From NCBI GenBank assembly GCA_030433075.1, contig JAUILI010000018.1:1-39220 (forward strand): 39,220 nt of DNA, written 5' to 3'. A program made the position numbers and the translations under genes. Source of the DNA: Gammaproteobacteria bacterium. GTDB lineage: Bacteria; Pseudomonadota; Gammaproteobacteria; Pseudomonadales; Azotimanducaceae. Shown here in pieces: positions 21,597 to 29,773 of the stretch (positions are counted from its first letter, which is position 1; every line of letters starts with the position of its first letter). The notes under the pieces are model-generated. The model was not told the DNA's origin and made no database searches. It worked only from the letters and a program-made list of their open reading frames with translations.

Positions 21597-22754
21597 ATGA
21601 AGCGCTCTGCCCTCGCCCTTGCCCTCGCCCTAGCCGTTGCCCCTTCCCTTGCGGAAACCGAAACGGGCGCTAGCGCCGAAGCGCGCTTGGAGGCGGCGAA
21701 GAACGCCATGGTGGATCACGCCCTCAGCCAACCGACGCGCGTTCACAGCGCCGCCTGGGTGGATGAAAATGGCGTGCTCCACGAGCAAAACCGGTTTCAA
21801 GCCACGGGCCAGATTCGCGGCATCCGCATGCCCAGCTACCTGCCCCCGGCCCCTCAGGATGAGGGCGAGGAAGCCCCCGAGGACACCTCGACGGAAGCTC
21901 CGGAAACGCTGCAAGGGCTCCAGGCCCTAGGGGATGCCGAGCCCTGCCCGAGTCTCCCCGGCCTTGCGCACATGGCGGTGCTCCAGCTTGAAGACCTCAC
22001 GCCGCGAGGGAGCGCGGCCACCGGCTACGCTCGCCAGCTTGAAGCCGAAACCCGGCGTCTCCTGCTTCGCCGTTTTGAAGGGGCGCCCGGCTGGCGCCTC
22101 GCCCCGCGCCATGAAGCTGCCTCGCTGAACAGCGACTACGAGCGTGCCGTGTATACCGGCCCACGAAACCGCCGCCCCCTCCAGCTGACCCTAGCCCTTT
22201 CCGTGCGCCAGGGGAGCCAAAAGCCACGTTGGTGGAATCTTCCCGCCAAGGCGATCACCCCTCTGAAGGAGAACTTTGGCCCCTTCCGGCAGAGCACCCC
22301 CGCTCTCGAGCTTGACCTAGAGCTTAGGCTTTCCGCCCCAGGGGATCCGACCTATCTGTGGGTGGGCTATGACAGCCTTCGCCTCGGGGCCCGTTCGAGC
22401 CAGTGGTCTCCGGCCGTGCAACCCCGGGACATCGGCAAAATTTACGCCCGACTCAATCAGTGGTTCGACGCCCTTGAGGAACGGCAAAGCTGCGAAGCGC
22501 CGCGCTATGCGGTCAGCGGCGTGGTTCGCGGACAGTATGTGGTCAGCGGCGGCCGGCAGGCTGGGCTCAAGCCCGGCGACAAGCTCATCCTCGCCGATGG
22601 GCTCCGAACCCCCGAGGATGTGCTTTCCCAAGGCGTCGACAGAAGCATGGCCCTAGCCGAGGTCCGCTGGATCGAAGAAGAGGAAGCGGGGCTGACCCTG
22701 CTCTCTGGCGCGGCGCCGAAAAGCGCCGCCCAGCTAGTGGCCATCCCCCTTTAG
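21597..22754 (+). CDS. flgT: H-ring protein FlgT-like
   Basis: A 385-residue protein with a signal peptide (MKRSALALALALAVAPSLA). Its architecture resembles Vibrio FlgT: an N-terminal domain starting ARLEAAKNAMVDHALSQPTR, a middle domain (LAHMAVLQLEDLTPRGSAAT and a helix with ARQLEAETRRLL), and a small C-terminal beta domain (YVVSGGRQAGLKPGDKLIL, then ALAEVRWIEEEEAGLTLLSG). FlgT builds the H-ring around the LP-ring in sodium-driven polar flagella and helps recruit stator-associated factors. A linker rich in Glu and Pro (about residues 82-103) is unusual. Similarity is moderate, but the pairing with flgP and PomAB supports it. Confidence 0.72.
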   Translation: MKRSALALALALAVAPSLAETETGASAEARLEAAKNAMVDHALSQPTRVHSAAWVDENGVLHEQNRFQATGQIRGIRMPSYLPPAPQDEGEEAPEDTSTEAPETLQGLQALGDAEPCPSLPGLAHMAVLQLEDLTPRGSAATGYARQLEAETRRLLLRRFEGAPGWRLAPRHEAASLNSDYERAVYTGPRNRRPLQLTLALSVRQGSQKPRWWNLPAKAITPLKENFGPFRQSTPALELDLELRLSAPGDPTYLWVGYDSLRLGARSSQWSPAVQPRDIGKIYARLNQWFDALEERQSCEAPRYAVSGVVRGQYVVSGGRQAGLKPGDKLILADGLRTPEDVLSQGVDRSMALAEVRWIEEEEAGLTLLSGAAPKSAAQLVAIPL

Positions 22755-22757
22755 GCC

Positions 22758-23306
22758 CTAGGGCTCACGCACCAACATGAAGGGGTGCTCGGCGGAGAGC
22801 AGCGCCCGGCAAGACCGGGACCCCTGATAGGTGTAGACCACACAGCCATAGTATTGGCTGAGCTCAAGCTCGCTGTTGGTCCAGAAGTTTTCTACGGGCA
22901 GCTCTGGAAAAATGTTGGGGTTGTAGGCCGGAGAAACGCAGGACATCTCCTGAATGGCGCGCATTTCCTTGGGTGACGGGAGGCGCCAGTTGCCACCGGA
23001 GCGCTCGCTTACCTCCACCGCATAGGCCTGGGCGTCAGCGAAATTGAGGGACTGGGCCTCACCGCGGCAGCTCCGGTTCACATAGCGTTGCCCCGCGGGA
23101 CAGCGGTAAAAGAGCACATCGACGGCGGGATGGGCGACCAGGCCGCCGTCGACCTCGCGAAAGGCGCCGCGCTCCCCAATTTCGAAGATATCGCCGCAGG
23201 CCGGCAGCTCCGTGGGATCGTGGCAGCCCGCAAGGGCGAAAAGCATCAAGAAAAACGCCCTGCGACCGATTGAATCAGTTGATGGCCCCTTCGAAGTTTT
23301 GGTCAT
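22758..23306 (-). CDS. DUF1566-like lipoprotein
   Basis: A 182-residue protein with the signal sequence SIGRRAFFLMLFALAGC: a lipobox (L-A-G-C, Cys28) and a twin-arginine-like motif (G-R-R-A-F-F). The mature part carries a DUF1566/Lcl-type C-terminal domain: LNFADAQAYAVEVSERSGGN, WRLPSPKEMRAIQEMSC, then NIFPELPVENFWTNSELE. Multiple cysteines suggest disulphides. The function is unknown. The ATG at 23306 is preceded by GGAGGGA; the longer frame to 23402 is rejected. It converges with flgT and is divergent from pomA, and has its own sigma54-type promoter (23383-23398). Confidence 0.75.
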   Translation of the reverse strand: MTKTSKGPSTDSIGRRAFFLMLFALAGCHDPTELPACGDIFEIGERGAFREVDGGLVAHPAVDVLFYRCPAGQRYVNRSCRGEAQSLNFADAQAYAVEVSERSGGNWRLPSPKEMRAIQEMSCVSPAYNPNIFPELPVENFWTNSELELSQYYGCVVYTYQGSRSCRALLSAEHPFMLVREP

Positions 23307-23382
23307 CAGCGTCCCTCCAGGATCGTTGTATAGTGCGAGAGGAGTGGCGCGGTGGCAAACCCCTGCTCGATGCAAAGGGCAA

Positions 23383-23398
23383 TGCAACAGCCGGGCCA
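23383..23398 (-). promoter_or_regulatory. Sigma54 promoter of the DUF1566-like lipoprotein
   Basis: Minus strand reads TGGCCCGGCTGTTGCA, matching TGGCACG-N4-TTGCA with GG and GC exactly 10 bases apart. The start point would be near 23371, about 65 bases before the lipoprotein ATG. This would put the gene under the same sigma54 control as flgB and flhA. Confidence 0.5.
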
Positions 23399-23422
23399 AC
23401 AACAGCTAAAGGGTGAGGCAGC

Positions 23423-24184
23423 ATGGATATCGCAACCGTCATTGGCCTAGTGGGCGCCTTCGCCATGGTGCTGATGGCCATCCTTCTGGGCGGCTCCCTT
23501 GGGATGTTCATCGATCCCGTGAGTCTGCTGATTGTGGTGGGCGGCTCGATCTTCGTCATGATGATGCGTTCCTCCCTCGCAGACTTCCTGAAGCTCGGCG
23601 GCATCCTCGGCAAGGCCTTCGGCGCGAAGGTCGACGACCCCGTGGACCTCATCAATCAGCTGGTGGAGCTCGGCACGCTGGCCCGGAAGGACGGAATGAT
23701 TGCGCTCGAGGGGCAGGAAATCTCCAACCCCTTCCTGGCCAAGGGCATTGGCATGCTGGTCGATGGCACCGATCCGGGCATGATCAAGAGCTCCCTGCAC
23801 AACGATCTTGGGGGCATGAAGCTGCGCCACGAACTGGGAGCGGCCATCCTCGACGCCGGGGAAAAATACGCCCCGGCCATGGGCATGATCGGGACCCTCG
23901 TGGGTCTCGTGCAGATGCTTTCGAACATGTCGGACCCGAAGTCCATCGGGCCCGCCATGGCCGTGGCCCTCCTCACGACCATGTATGGAGCCATCTTGGC
24001 CAACATGGTTTTTGGGCCCATGGCGGAAAAGGTGAAGGACTACTCCGCAAAGGAATCCAACAACTGCGCCCTAATCATCGAGGGCATCATGTTCATCCAG
24101 TCCGGCGGTAACCCCCGACTGATGGGTGACCTCCTCGCTTCCTTTATCGCGCCCAAGGCTCGGGCGTCCCTGGCCGCAGGCTAA
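23423..24184 (+). CDS. pomA: Flagellar stator protein PomA (MotA family)
   Basis: A 253-residue, four-helix stator subunit, the same length as Vibrio PomA. TM1-2: MDIATVIGLVGAFAMVLMAI and LLGGSLGMFIDPVSLLIVVG with GSIFVMMMRSSLA. Cytoplasmic loop: charged HELGAAILDAGEKYAPAMG, whose APAMGMIGTLVGLVQML begins TM3. TM4: AVALLTTMYGAILANMVFGP. NPRLMGDLLASFI ends the protein. It fits the sodium-type PomA branch better than E. coli-type MotA. The ATG is preceded by GGGTGAGG. It lies 6 bp before pomB. Confidence 0.92.
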   Translation: MDIATVIGLVGAFAMVLMAILLGGSLGMFIDPVSLLIVVGGSIFVMMMRSSLADFLKLGGILGKAFGAKVDDPVDLINQLVELGTLARKDGMIALEGQEISNPFLAKGIGMLVDGTDPGMIKSSLHNDLGGMKLRHELGAAILDAGEKYAPAMGMIGTLVGLVQMLSNMSDPKSIGPAMAVALLTTMYGAILANMVFGPMAEKVKDYSAKESNNCALIIEGIMFIQSGGNPRLMGDLLASFIAPKARASLAAG

Positions 24185-24190
24185 GCCGCC

Positions 24191-25441
24191 ATGGCCGAGG
24201 CGCAGGCAGAGCCCATCGAAGAGCCGATTCCCGGCGAAGACGCAGAGGCCGAAGAGGCCGCGGCGGCCGCTGGCGGGGATGGCGGCGAGGAGGACCCTCC
24301 GGAGGAATGCCCGAGCTGCCCCCCCGCAGGAGCCCCCCTTTGGATGGCCACCTTCGCGGACATGATGTCCCTGCTCCTATGCTTCTTCGTACTCATCCTG
24401 TCCTTTGCGGAGATGAACGTCCCAAAGTACAAGCAAATTAGCGGATCGCTTCAGAGCGCCTTCGGGATCCAGCGCATTGTGCCCGTGGTGGAGCCCCCGA
24501 AGGCCCAAAGCCTAATCGCGAAGGCCTTCACCCCCTCTGTGGCCCAGCCGACGCCCATCGAAACCATTCGTCAGCAGACCACGGACGAAACCCAGCCCGA
24601 CCTTGAGAAGAAGCTGGAAACGAAAACGGAGGACTTCCCCACCCCGGAGGAAAAGGCCCAGCTGGAGCAAATGCTTGCGGAAGAGATCGCCAAGGGTCAG
24701 GTGGAAGTGCGCATCGAGGATCAGGAACTCATCGTCGAGATGAAATCGCCCAACGTCACCGGCGGGCGGGAAGCGGGCGACTCCGGGCGCATGGCCGGTG
24801 CCCCCATCAGCCGAGAGGCCCTGAACACCTACGCCAAGATCGCTGAAGCGCAAAGCCAAATGGATCGGGACCTTACGGTGCTGGCGCCCGAACCCACGGT
24901 GGCGAGCAGCCAAAGCCAGGGGGACGCCAGCGGGGGCCCCGCCGAGGGGCAAAACGCGGGAGGCCAGCCAGGCACCGGCGGCGACGGCAAGAGCGCCGAC
25001 GACCTCTATGCCCGGCTCCGCGCCGACCTTTCCGAGGAAATCGAAGAAGGCTTAGCCGAGGTTGAACGAGACGGCGATGCGGTCATTGTTCGCCTCGCGG
25101 ACCAGGGCTCCTTTGCATCCGGCAGCGCCGATCTTCAGCCCGCCTTCCTCCCCCTTCTCCGGCGCACGGGCCAGGCGCTCACCCAGGGGGACGGAAAGAT
25201 CAGCGTGAATGGGCATACGGATAACGTCCCCATTCTCTTCAACGATCGCTTCAACTCGAACTGGGATCTCTCCGCCGCGCGGGCGGCGGCCGTGGCGGAT
25301 TTCCTCCTCGACGAATTCCCGGCGAACCCGGCCTCCATGACCATCAGCGGCTTCGCCGATAGCAAGCCCATCGCCGATAACGGCACGCCCCAGGGGCGGG
25401 CTCAGAACCGGCGTATCGAGATCATTGTCGAACCCAGCTAG
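24191..25441 (+). CDS. pomB: Flagellar stator protein PomB (MotB family), enlarged
   Basis: A 416-residue stator subunit with one transmembrane helix (about residues 51-75, WMATFADMMSLLLCFFVLI). It carries the ion-carrying aspartate at D57, a plug-like segment, and a C-terminal OmpA domain that binds peptidoglycan (GHTDN at 341-345, NWDLSAARA, RAQNRRIEI). The C-P-x-C-P-P-A-G-x-P-L-W start is PomB-like. It is about 100 residues longer than Vibrio PomB (315). It has an acidic N-terminal tail of about 40 residues, and an apparent second copy of the segment before OmpA (157-188 versus 273-303, sharing L-x-E-E-I-x-x-G-x-x-E-V). Confidence 0.93.
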   Translation: MAEAQAEPIEEPIPGEDAEAEEAAAAAGGDGGEEDPPEECPSCPPAGAPLWMATFADMMSLLLCFFVLILSFAEMNVPKYKQISGSLQSAFGIQRIVPVVEPPKAQSLIAKAFTPSVAQPTPIETIRQQTTDETQPDLEKKLETKTEDFPTPEEKAQLEQMLAEEIAKGQVEVRIEDQELIVEMKSPNVTGGREAGDSGRMAGAPISREALNTYAKIAEAQSQMDRDLTVLAPEPTVASSQSQGDASGGPAEGQNAGGQPGTGGDGKSADDLYARLRADLSEEIEEGLAEVERDGDAVIVRLADQGSFASGSADLQPAFLPLLRRTGQALTQGDGKISVNGHTDNVPILFNDRFNSNWDLSAARAAAVADFLLDEFPANPASMTISGFADSKPIADNGTPQGRAQNRRIEIIVEPS

Positions 25442-25447
25442 GGCAGC

Positions 25448-25463
25448 TGGCACAGAGCTTGCT
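25448..25463 (+). promoter_or_regulatory. Sigma54 promoter of the flhA operon
   Basis: TGGCACAGAGCTTGCT: near-perfect match to TGGCACG-N4-TTGCA with the invariant GG and GC 10 bases apart. It lies just after the pomB stop. The start point would be near 25475, about 50 bases before the flhA ATG at 25525. It should drive flhA-flhF-flhG-fliA and probably the two following genes. Confidence 0.75.
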
Positions 25464-25524
25464 GCGTCTCCTTGAAAGCTAAACCTCGGGCCTTTTCCCG
25501 GGGTTTATGACGGAAAGGACGACA

Positions 25525-27627
25525 ATGGCGGCGGCGAATCTGTCGGATTATCGACAAATCTTCATGCGTTTCGATCCAAGCGCCCTGGGCATTCCTGCCC
25601 TGGTGCTTTTGATCCTGAGCATGCTGATCCTCCCCTTCCCGCCCTTCCTGCTCGATCTGCTCTTCACCTTTAACATCATTTTGGGCCTGGTCATCCTAGT
25701 GGTGGCCATCAACACCTTTAAGCCCCTTGAGTTTTCCGCTTTCCCCGCCACCCTACTGCTAGCGACCATGCTCCGCCTCGGCCTCAACGTCGCCTCCACC
25801 CGAGTGGTGCTCGTCAACGGCCATGAGGGTACGGACGCCGCGGGCAAGGTGATCGCGGCCTTCGGCGAGTTTGTGATCAGCGGCAACTACCTCGTCGGTT
25901 TCATCGTCTTCGGGATCTTGATGATCATTAACTTCATCGTGGTCACGAAGGGCGCGGGCCGGGTTTCCGAGGTGATTGCGCGCTTCACCCTCGACGCCCT
26001 CCCCGGTAAGCAGATGGCCATCGACGCCGATCTTTCCGCGGGCATTATCGATCAGGAAACGGCGAAGGCCCGGCGGGAGGAAATCTCCCAGGAATCGGAC
26101 TTCTTCGGATCCATGGACGGTGCTTCCAAGTTCGTGCGCGGGGACGCCGTCGCGGGCCTTTTGATTTTGATCATCAACATCATCGGCGGCCTCGCCATCG
26201 GCATGTTCCAACATGATCTGAGCTTTGCCGACGCCGGACGCATCTACGTGCTCCTCACCATCGGTGATGGCCTCGTGGCCCAGATCCCCTCCCTCCTGCT
26301 CTCCCTGGCCACGGCCATCGTGGTGACCCGCGTCACCACCTCCCAGAGCATGAGTGAACAGGCCGCCGTGCAGCTGGCTAACCCTACGGCGCTCTACGTG
26401 GGCGCGGCCATTCTGACCATCCTGGGCATGGTCCCGGGCATGCCCCATCTGGTGTTCTTGATGCTGGCCGGCGGCGCCGCAGGGCTCGCCTTCTCCCTCC
26501 AGCGCAAGGCGCAAACGGTGGCCTTCGAGGCCACGGAGGCGGAACAGGAGCGGCAAGCTCTCCCTAGCAGCAAGGAGCTGGACTGGGACGATCTGGATAC
26601 GGTGGATCTCATTGGTCTCGAGGTCGGCTATGGCCTCGTGCCCCTGGTGGACAGCGACGCTGGAGGCCAGCTCATGACCCGGGTCCGGGGCGTGCGGAAA
26701 AAGCTGTCTGCGGAGCTGGGCTTCCTCATCCACCCCGTGCGCATTCGGGACAACCTGGATCTGGGGCCGAACGAATATCACATCATATTGAAGGGCGTGG
26801 TTCGGGCCCGGGGCGAAGTGCGACCGAATCGGGAGCTCGCCATCGATCCCGGCCACACCCACGGGCAAATTGAGGGCATCGCCACCCGGGAGCCGGCCTT
26901 CGGCCTCGACGCGCTCTGGATAGAACCTTCCCAGCGGGACTACGCCCGAACCCTTGGTTACACGGTCGTCGATGCCAGCACGGCCATCGCCACCCATTTG
27001 AACGCCCTGCTCCGGCAGAACGCCTCGGAGCTGCTTTCCCACGATGAGTCCCAGCAGCTCCTCGACAAGCTCGCCGAGCGCGCCCCGAAGCTGGTGGAAG
27101 ACCTGGTGCCCGATCGCCTTCCCCTCGGCGCCATCACCCGCGTGCTACAGCAGCTGTTGGCGGAAGGGGTGCCCGTGAAGGACATGCGCACCATCGTTGA
27201 GGCGCTATCGGAAGCCGTGGATCGCACGCAGGACCCCGATCAGCTTACGGCCCTCGTTCGGCCTCGCATTGGTCGCATGATCATGCAGCCCCTGCTGGAC
27301 GAGCAGACCCAGCTCAACGTGCTCACCCTGGAGCCGGAGTTCGAACAGCTGCTCCACTCAATCTTGCAGCAAAGCAACGATCTGCAAACGCTGGCCATTG
27401 ATCCAAAGCTTGCCGAGGGGCTCTTCCGCTCCCTGCGGTCAGCCTTTGCGGAAGCGGAGGCACAGAACATTGCCCCCGCCCTGGTCGTTTCTCCCCCCGT
27501 GCGCCCCTGGCTTGCGCGGGTGCTTCGTCATCGCCTCCCGGACCTGCCGGTGCTGGCCTACTCCGAAATTCCTGACGATACGGCCATCAAGGTGGTCGGT
27601 ACCGTCGATGCGCAACGGACGGAATAA
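25525..27627 (+). CDS. flhA: Flagellar export gate protein FlhA
   Basis: A 700-residue inner-membrane export gate subunit. The N-terminal part has eight predicted transmembrane helices (LGIPALVLLILSMLILPFPP onwards). The FHIPEP-type signature covers PATLLLATMLRLGLNVASTR with the following V-L; DADLSAGIIDQETAKARREE is the conserved cytoplasmic loop. The C-terminal domain includes LGPNEYHIILKGV, LAIDPG and the LPLGAITRVLQQLLAEGVPV segment that binds chaperones. Two starts are possible: 25507 and 25525. The latter is better because it is preceded by GAAAGGA. It is followed 3 bp later by flhF. Confidence 0.97.
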   Translation: MAAANLSDYRQIFMRFDPSALGIPALVLLILSMLILPFPPFLLDLLFTFNIILGLVILVVAINTFKPLEFSAFPATLLLATMLRLGLNVASTRVVLVNGHEGTDAAGKVIAAFGEFVISGNYLVGFIVFGILMIINFIVVTKGAGRVSEVIARFTLDALPGKQMAIDADLSAGIIDQETAKARREEISQESDFFGSMDGASKFVRGDAVAGLLILIINIIGGLAIGMFQHDLSFADAGRIYVLLTIGDGLVAQIPSLLLSLATAIVVTRVTTSQSMSEQAAVQLANPTALYVGAAILTILGMVPGMPHLVFLMLAGGAAGLAFSLQRKAQTVAFEATEAEQERQALPSSKELDWDDLDTVDLIGLEVGYGLVPLVDSDAGGQLMTRVRGVRKKLSAELGFLIHPVRIRDNLDLGPNEYHIILKGVVRARGEVRPNRELAIDPGHTHGQIEGIATREPAFGLDALWIEPSQRDYARTLGYTVVDASTAIATHLNALLRQNASELLSHDESQQLLDKLAERAPKLVEDLVPDRLPLGAITRVLQQLLAEGVPVKDMRTIVEALSEAVDRTQDPDQLTALVRPRIGRMIMQPLLDEQTQLNVLTLEPEFEQLLHSILQQSNDLQTLAIDPKLAEGLFRSLRSAFAEAEAQNIAPALVVSPPVRPWLARVLRHRLPDLPVLAYSEIPDDTAIKVVGTVDAQRTE

Positions 27628-27630
27628 GCT

Positions 27631-28926
27631 ATGGAACTCCATCGTATCGTCGCCCCCGATGCCAGTAAGGCCACCGCCGAGGCCCTGCGCCTCTACGGAC
27701 CCGATGCCCTCGTGATCTCAACCCGTCGCCTAAAGAACGACCGCACGGAGATCATCGTCGCTACGGAAGCGGCCGATGCTGCCGATGCTGCCGCCGTCAA
27801 CGCATCGGAGGCCACCGTGGCCCTTGCGGAGACGGAGGCACCCCGGGCCGAGGAGCCGATCGGAGAAACCAAGGGCGGCAAGGCCTTCAAGGCGGCCTTC
27901 GAAGCCCAGTTGGGTGAGCCGACGACCCGTGCCGAGAGCCTTTCCCCTAACGCCTCATCCCTCGGAGAAGCCAAGGCGGAGTATTTACGCGCGGCGGTGG
28001 ACGGCGCAGGTACCGCTCCTCCTCCGAGGGACGAAGGTCTAGTCCTCTTAAATGCGATCCACGAAGAGCTCGCGCGTTTGCGTTCAGAGGTCGGTGCCTT
28101 GAAGGCGCAGCGTCATGACCTAATGCAGTCCCAGGACCGGGACCGCCTCGTGGCGTTGGGTCTCCCGGAGGACGCACTCGGGGCGGTACAAGCGCGCCTT
28201 GCAAGTGGCGCGCTTCCGCCCCTACCTAAGCTCAGCGATGGAGCGAGTGCTCAGGCTCAGTGGCTGGCGCAACTCCTTTGCCACCCTGAAGCCCACACTT
28301 CCTTTAACGGGACGCATATTCTTCGAGCTGAAGATTCAAGAGTCCAGGCTGAGATCGCCGCAGCACTTGCTGCCCAAGGAGAGCAACGCCATGGGTGCGG
28401 CTCTACGCTTCTGGTAGCCGTTGGCCAAGACGATGCTCATTGGCGTCAGGTGACCCAAGCGGCTCTTGCGGAAGGGGTTCAAGTGCTTCGCGCGCGAAGC
28501 AGCGCTCAACTGGAGAGCCTTCTAGCGAACCAAGGCCTCGGAAGCCAACTCTGCTTGCTTCTTCCCGCGTCAGGCGAGGAAGCGGACGCCCTCCGCCGGG
28601 TATCAGCGTTGCAGGGGGTTCCAAGACACCAGGTGCTTCCCTCCGATCGATTGACTTCCCCCTTTCTCGGGACACTCGTAGGCGGCTCAGAAACAGACAC
28701 GGTCATGATTCACCGGTTTCACAAGAGCGTGCCCTTAGACCACTTTGTCGCTACGATGTTGAAAACGGGTAAGGGGGTGTCTGTGCTCCATGAAGATGGG
28801 GGCGACGTGAGCGAGGGACTCACCGCATCCCTTACCCTCATGGCCGCCTGGGCGGCAAAGGACCAAGCGCCACAACAGCCGGAAGCGGGGGCCGCCAACG
28901 CCTGGCCCCTCGCCCTCCACGGTTAG
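27631..28926 (+). CDS. flhF: FlhF-like protein with degenerate GTPase domain
   Basis: A 431-residue protein at the flhF position. FlhF is normally an SRP-type GTPase that sets polar flagellum placement. Residues 1-45 keep the FlhF signature (MELHRIVAPDASKATAEALR, GPDALVISTRRL). A linker follows (45-135), then an N-domain-like helical part (136-195). The NG GTPase region is present by length, but the defining motifs are missing. No GxTGxGKTT P-loop follows TSFNGTHIL (223-231). The DTAG position reads L-P-A-S (311-314), the TKLD position reads H-R-F-H (361-364), and the closing G-Q-x-V-P-E-D-L reads DGGDVSEGL (389-397). No other frame holds a P-loop and no frameshift is visible. Either a pseudo-GTPase or a decaying gene; continuous 431 codons favour the former. 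Confidence 0.8.
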   Translation: MELHRIVAPDASKATAEALRLYGPDALVISTRRLKNDRTEIIVATEAADAADAAAVNASEATVALAETEAPRAEEPIGETKGGKAFKAAFEAQLGEPTTRAESLSPNASSLGEAKAEYLRAAVDGAGTAPPPRDEGLVLLNAIHEELARLRSEVGALKAQRHDLMQSQDRDRLVALGLPEDALGAVQARLASGALPPLPKLSDGASAQAQWLAQLLCHPEAHTSFNGTHILRAEDSRVQAEIAAALAAQGEQRHGCGSTLLVAVGQDDAHWRQVTQAALAEGVQVLRARSSAQLESLLANQGLGSQLCLLLPASGEEADALRRVSALQGVPRHQVLPSDRLTSPFLGTLVGGSETDTVMIHRFHKSVPLDHFVATMLKTGKGVSVLHEDGGDVSEGLTASLTLMAAWAAKDQAPQQPEAGAANAWPLALHG

Positions 28927-28939
28927 GAACGGGGGATTC

Positions 28940-29773
28940 ATGGGTCTCATGGGCAAAGGCAGTGCCCAGCCACGGGTGATCGGGGTGGCCAGCGGCAAGG
29001 GCGGCGTTGGTAAGACGTCCATAGCAGTCACCTTGGCGACGCTGTTCGCCGAGGAAGGCCTACGCACCCTACTCCTAGATGCCGACATGGGCCTCGCCAA
29101 TAGCCAAATTCTCCTTGGGTGCAGCGTGCCGAAGCACATGGGTCACGTGCTCGAGGGGAGAGCATCCCTTGAAGATATCCTGGTCCAGGTGCGGCCCCAT
29201 TTGCATCTGGTTCCCGGCGCCTCCGGAGTGAAGACCCTCGGCGCCCTTGATGAGGCGATGACCCACCACATCATTCGAGCCTTTTCCGCTCTCGAACGCC
29301 CCGTGGATGTCATGATTGTGGACATTGCCGCGGGGATCTCTCCTTCCGTACTGACCTTCCTCAAGGCCTGCCAACAGCAGGTGATTGTCATGAAGGACGA
29401 ATTCAGCAGCATTGCCGACGCCTATGGCCTGGTGAAGGTGCTCGCCGAGGACCTCTCCCTAAACAGCATGGCGCTGGTACCCAATGGGGTCGCGAGCCAC
29501 AGCGAAGGGGAGCGGCTCCACGCGCATTTTTCTAGCGTGTGCGAGCGCTTCTTTGGCCAGGGCATTCGCCTCGGGGGCGTTGTTCGGCAGGACAGCTGGA
29601 TGGGCGAGGCCCAGCGGCGGCAGCAGCCGCTCATTGCCCTCGCCCCCTCCTCCCAGGCCCTGACGGACATTCGTCACCTGGCGGAACATCTCTACGCGAC
29701 GAAGCTGGGCCCCCTAAGCGGCGACACGCAATTTTTCTTCGAGCGACAGCTTTCAGGGACGGTGCTGGCCTAA
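28940..29773 (+). CDS. flhG: MinD/ParA-like ATPase FlhG (FleN)
   Basis: A 277-residue ATPase that limits flagellar number and, in Pseudomonas and Vibrio, restrains the master regulator FleQ/FlrA. The deviant Walker A (GKGGVGKT, 19-26), Walker A' LLLDADMGLAN, and Walker B MIVDIAAGI are all intact. The membrane-targeting C-terminus FFFERQLSGTVLA matches FleN. It lacks the DQAxxLR activator motif that stimulates FlhF in many FlhG proteins, although Pseudomonas FleN is also short here, so this is not unique. Next to it, FlhF has lost its GTPase motifs. The start ATG 28940 is preceded by GGGGGA. The stop overlaps fliA (TAATG). Confidence 0.93.
   Translation: MGLMGKGSAQPRVIGVASGKGGVGKTSIAVTLATLFAEEGLRTLLLDADMGLANSQILLGCSVPKHMGHVLEGRASLEDILVQVRPHLHLVPGASGVKTLGALDEAMTHHIIRAFSALERPVDVMIVDIAAGISPSVLTFLKACQQQVIVMKDEFSSIADAYGLVKVLAEDLSLNSMALVPNGVASHSEGERLHAHFSSVCERFFGQGIRLGGVVRQDSWMGEAQRRQQPLIALAPSSQALTDIRHLAEHLYATKLGPLSGDTQFFFERQLSGTVLA

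Noticed and set aside
23351-23366. TGGCAAACCCCTGCTC as a sigma54 promoter for pomA
   Set aside because: GG and GC are 9, not 10, bases apart; the spacing is strict.
23379-23394. Plus-strand sigma54-like GG-N10-GC before pomA
   Set aside because: Flanking bases match poorly (GGCAAT ... CAGCC), while the minus-strand reading of almost the same bases fits the consensus far better.
25759-27042. 427-codon minus-strand frame opposite flhA
   Set aside because: It is a shadow of flhA in G+C-rich DNA, rich in His, Gly and Arg, without recognisable features.
27862-27885. Walker-A-like GETKGGKA in FlhF (residues 78-85)
   Set aside because: It lies in the low-complexity linker, far before the NG region, lacks the S/T after lysine, and has no flanking strand-helix of a P-loop fold.
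29539-29772. Extension of the fliA frame upstream into flhG
   Set aside because: Those codons overlap the conserved FlhG sequence in another frame; the ATG at 29773 overlaps the flhG stop and begins at the normal FliA N-terminus.
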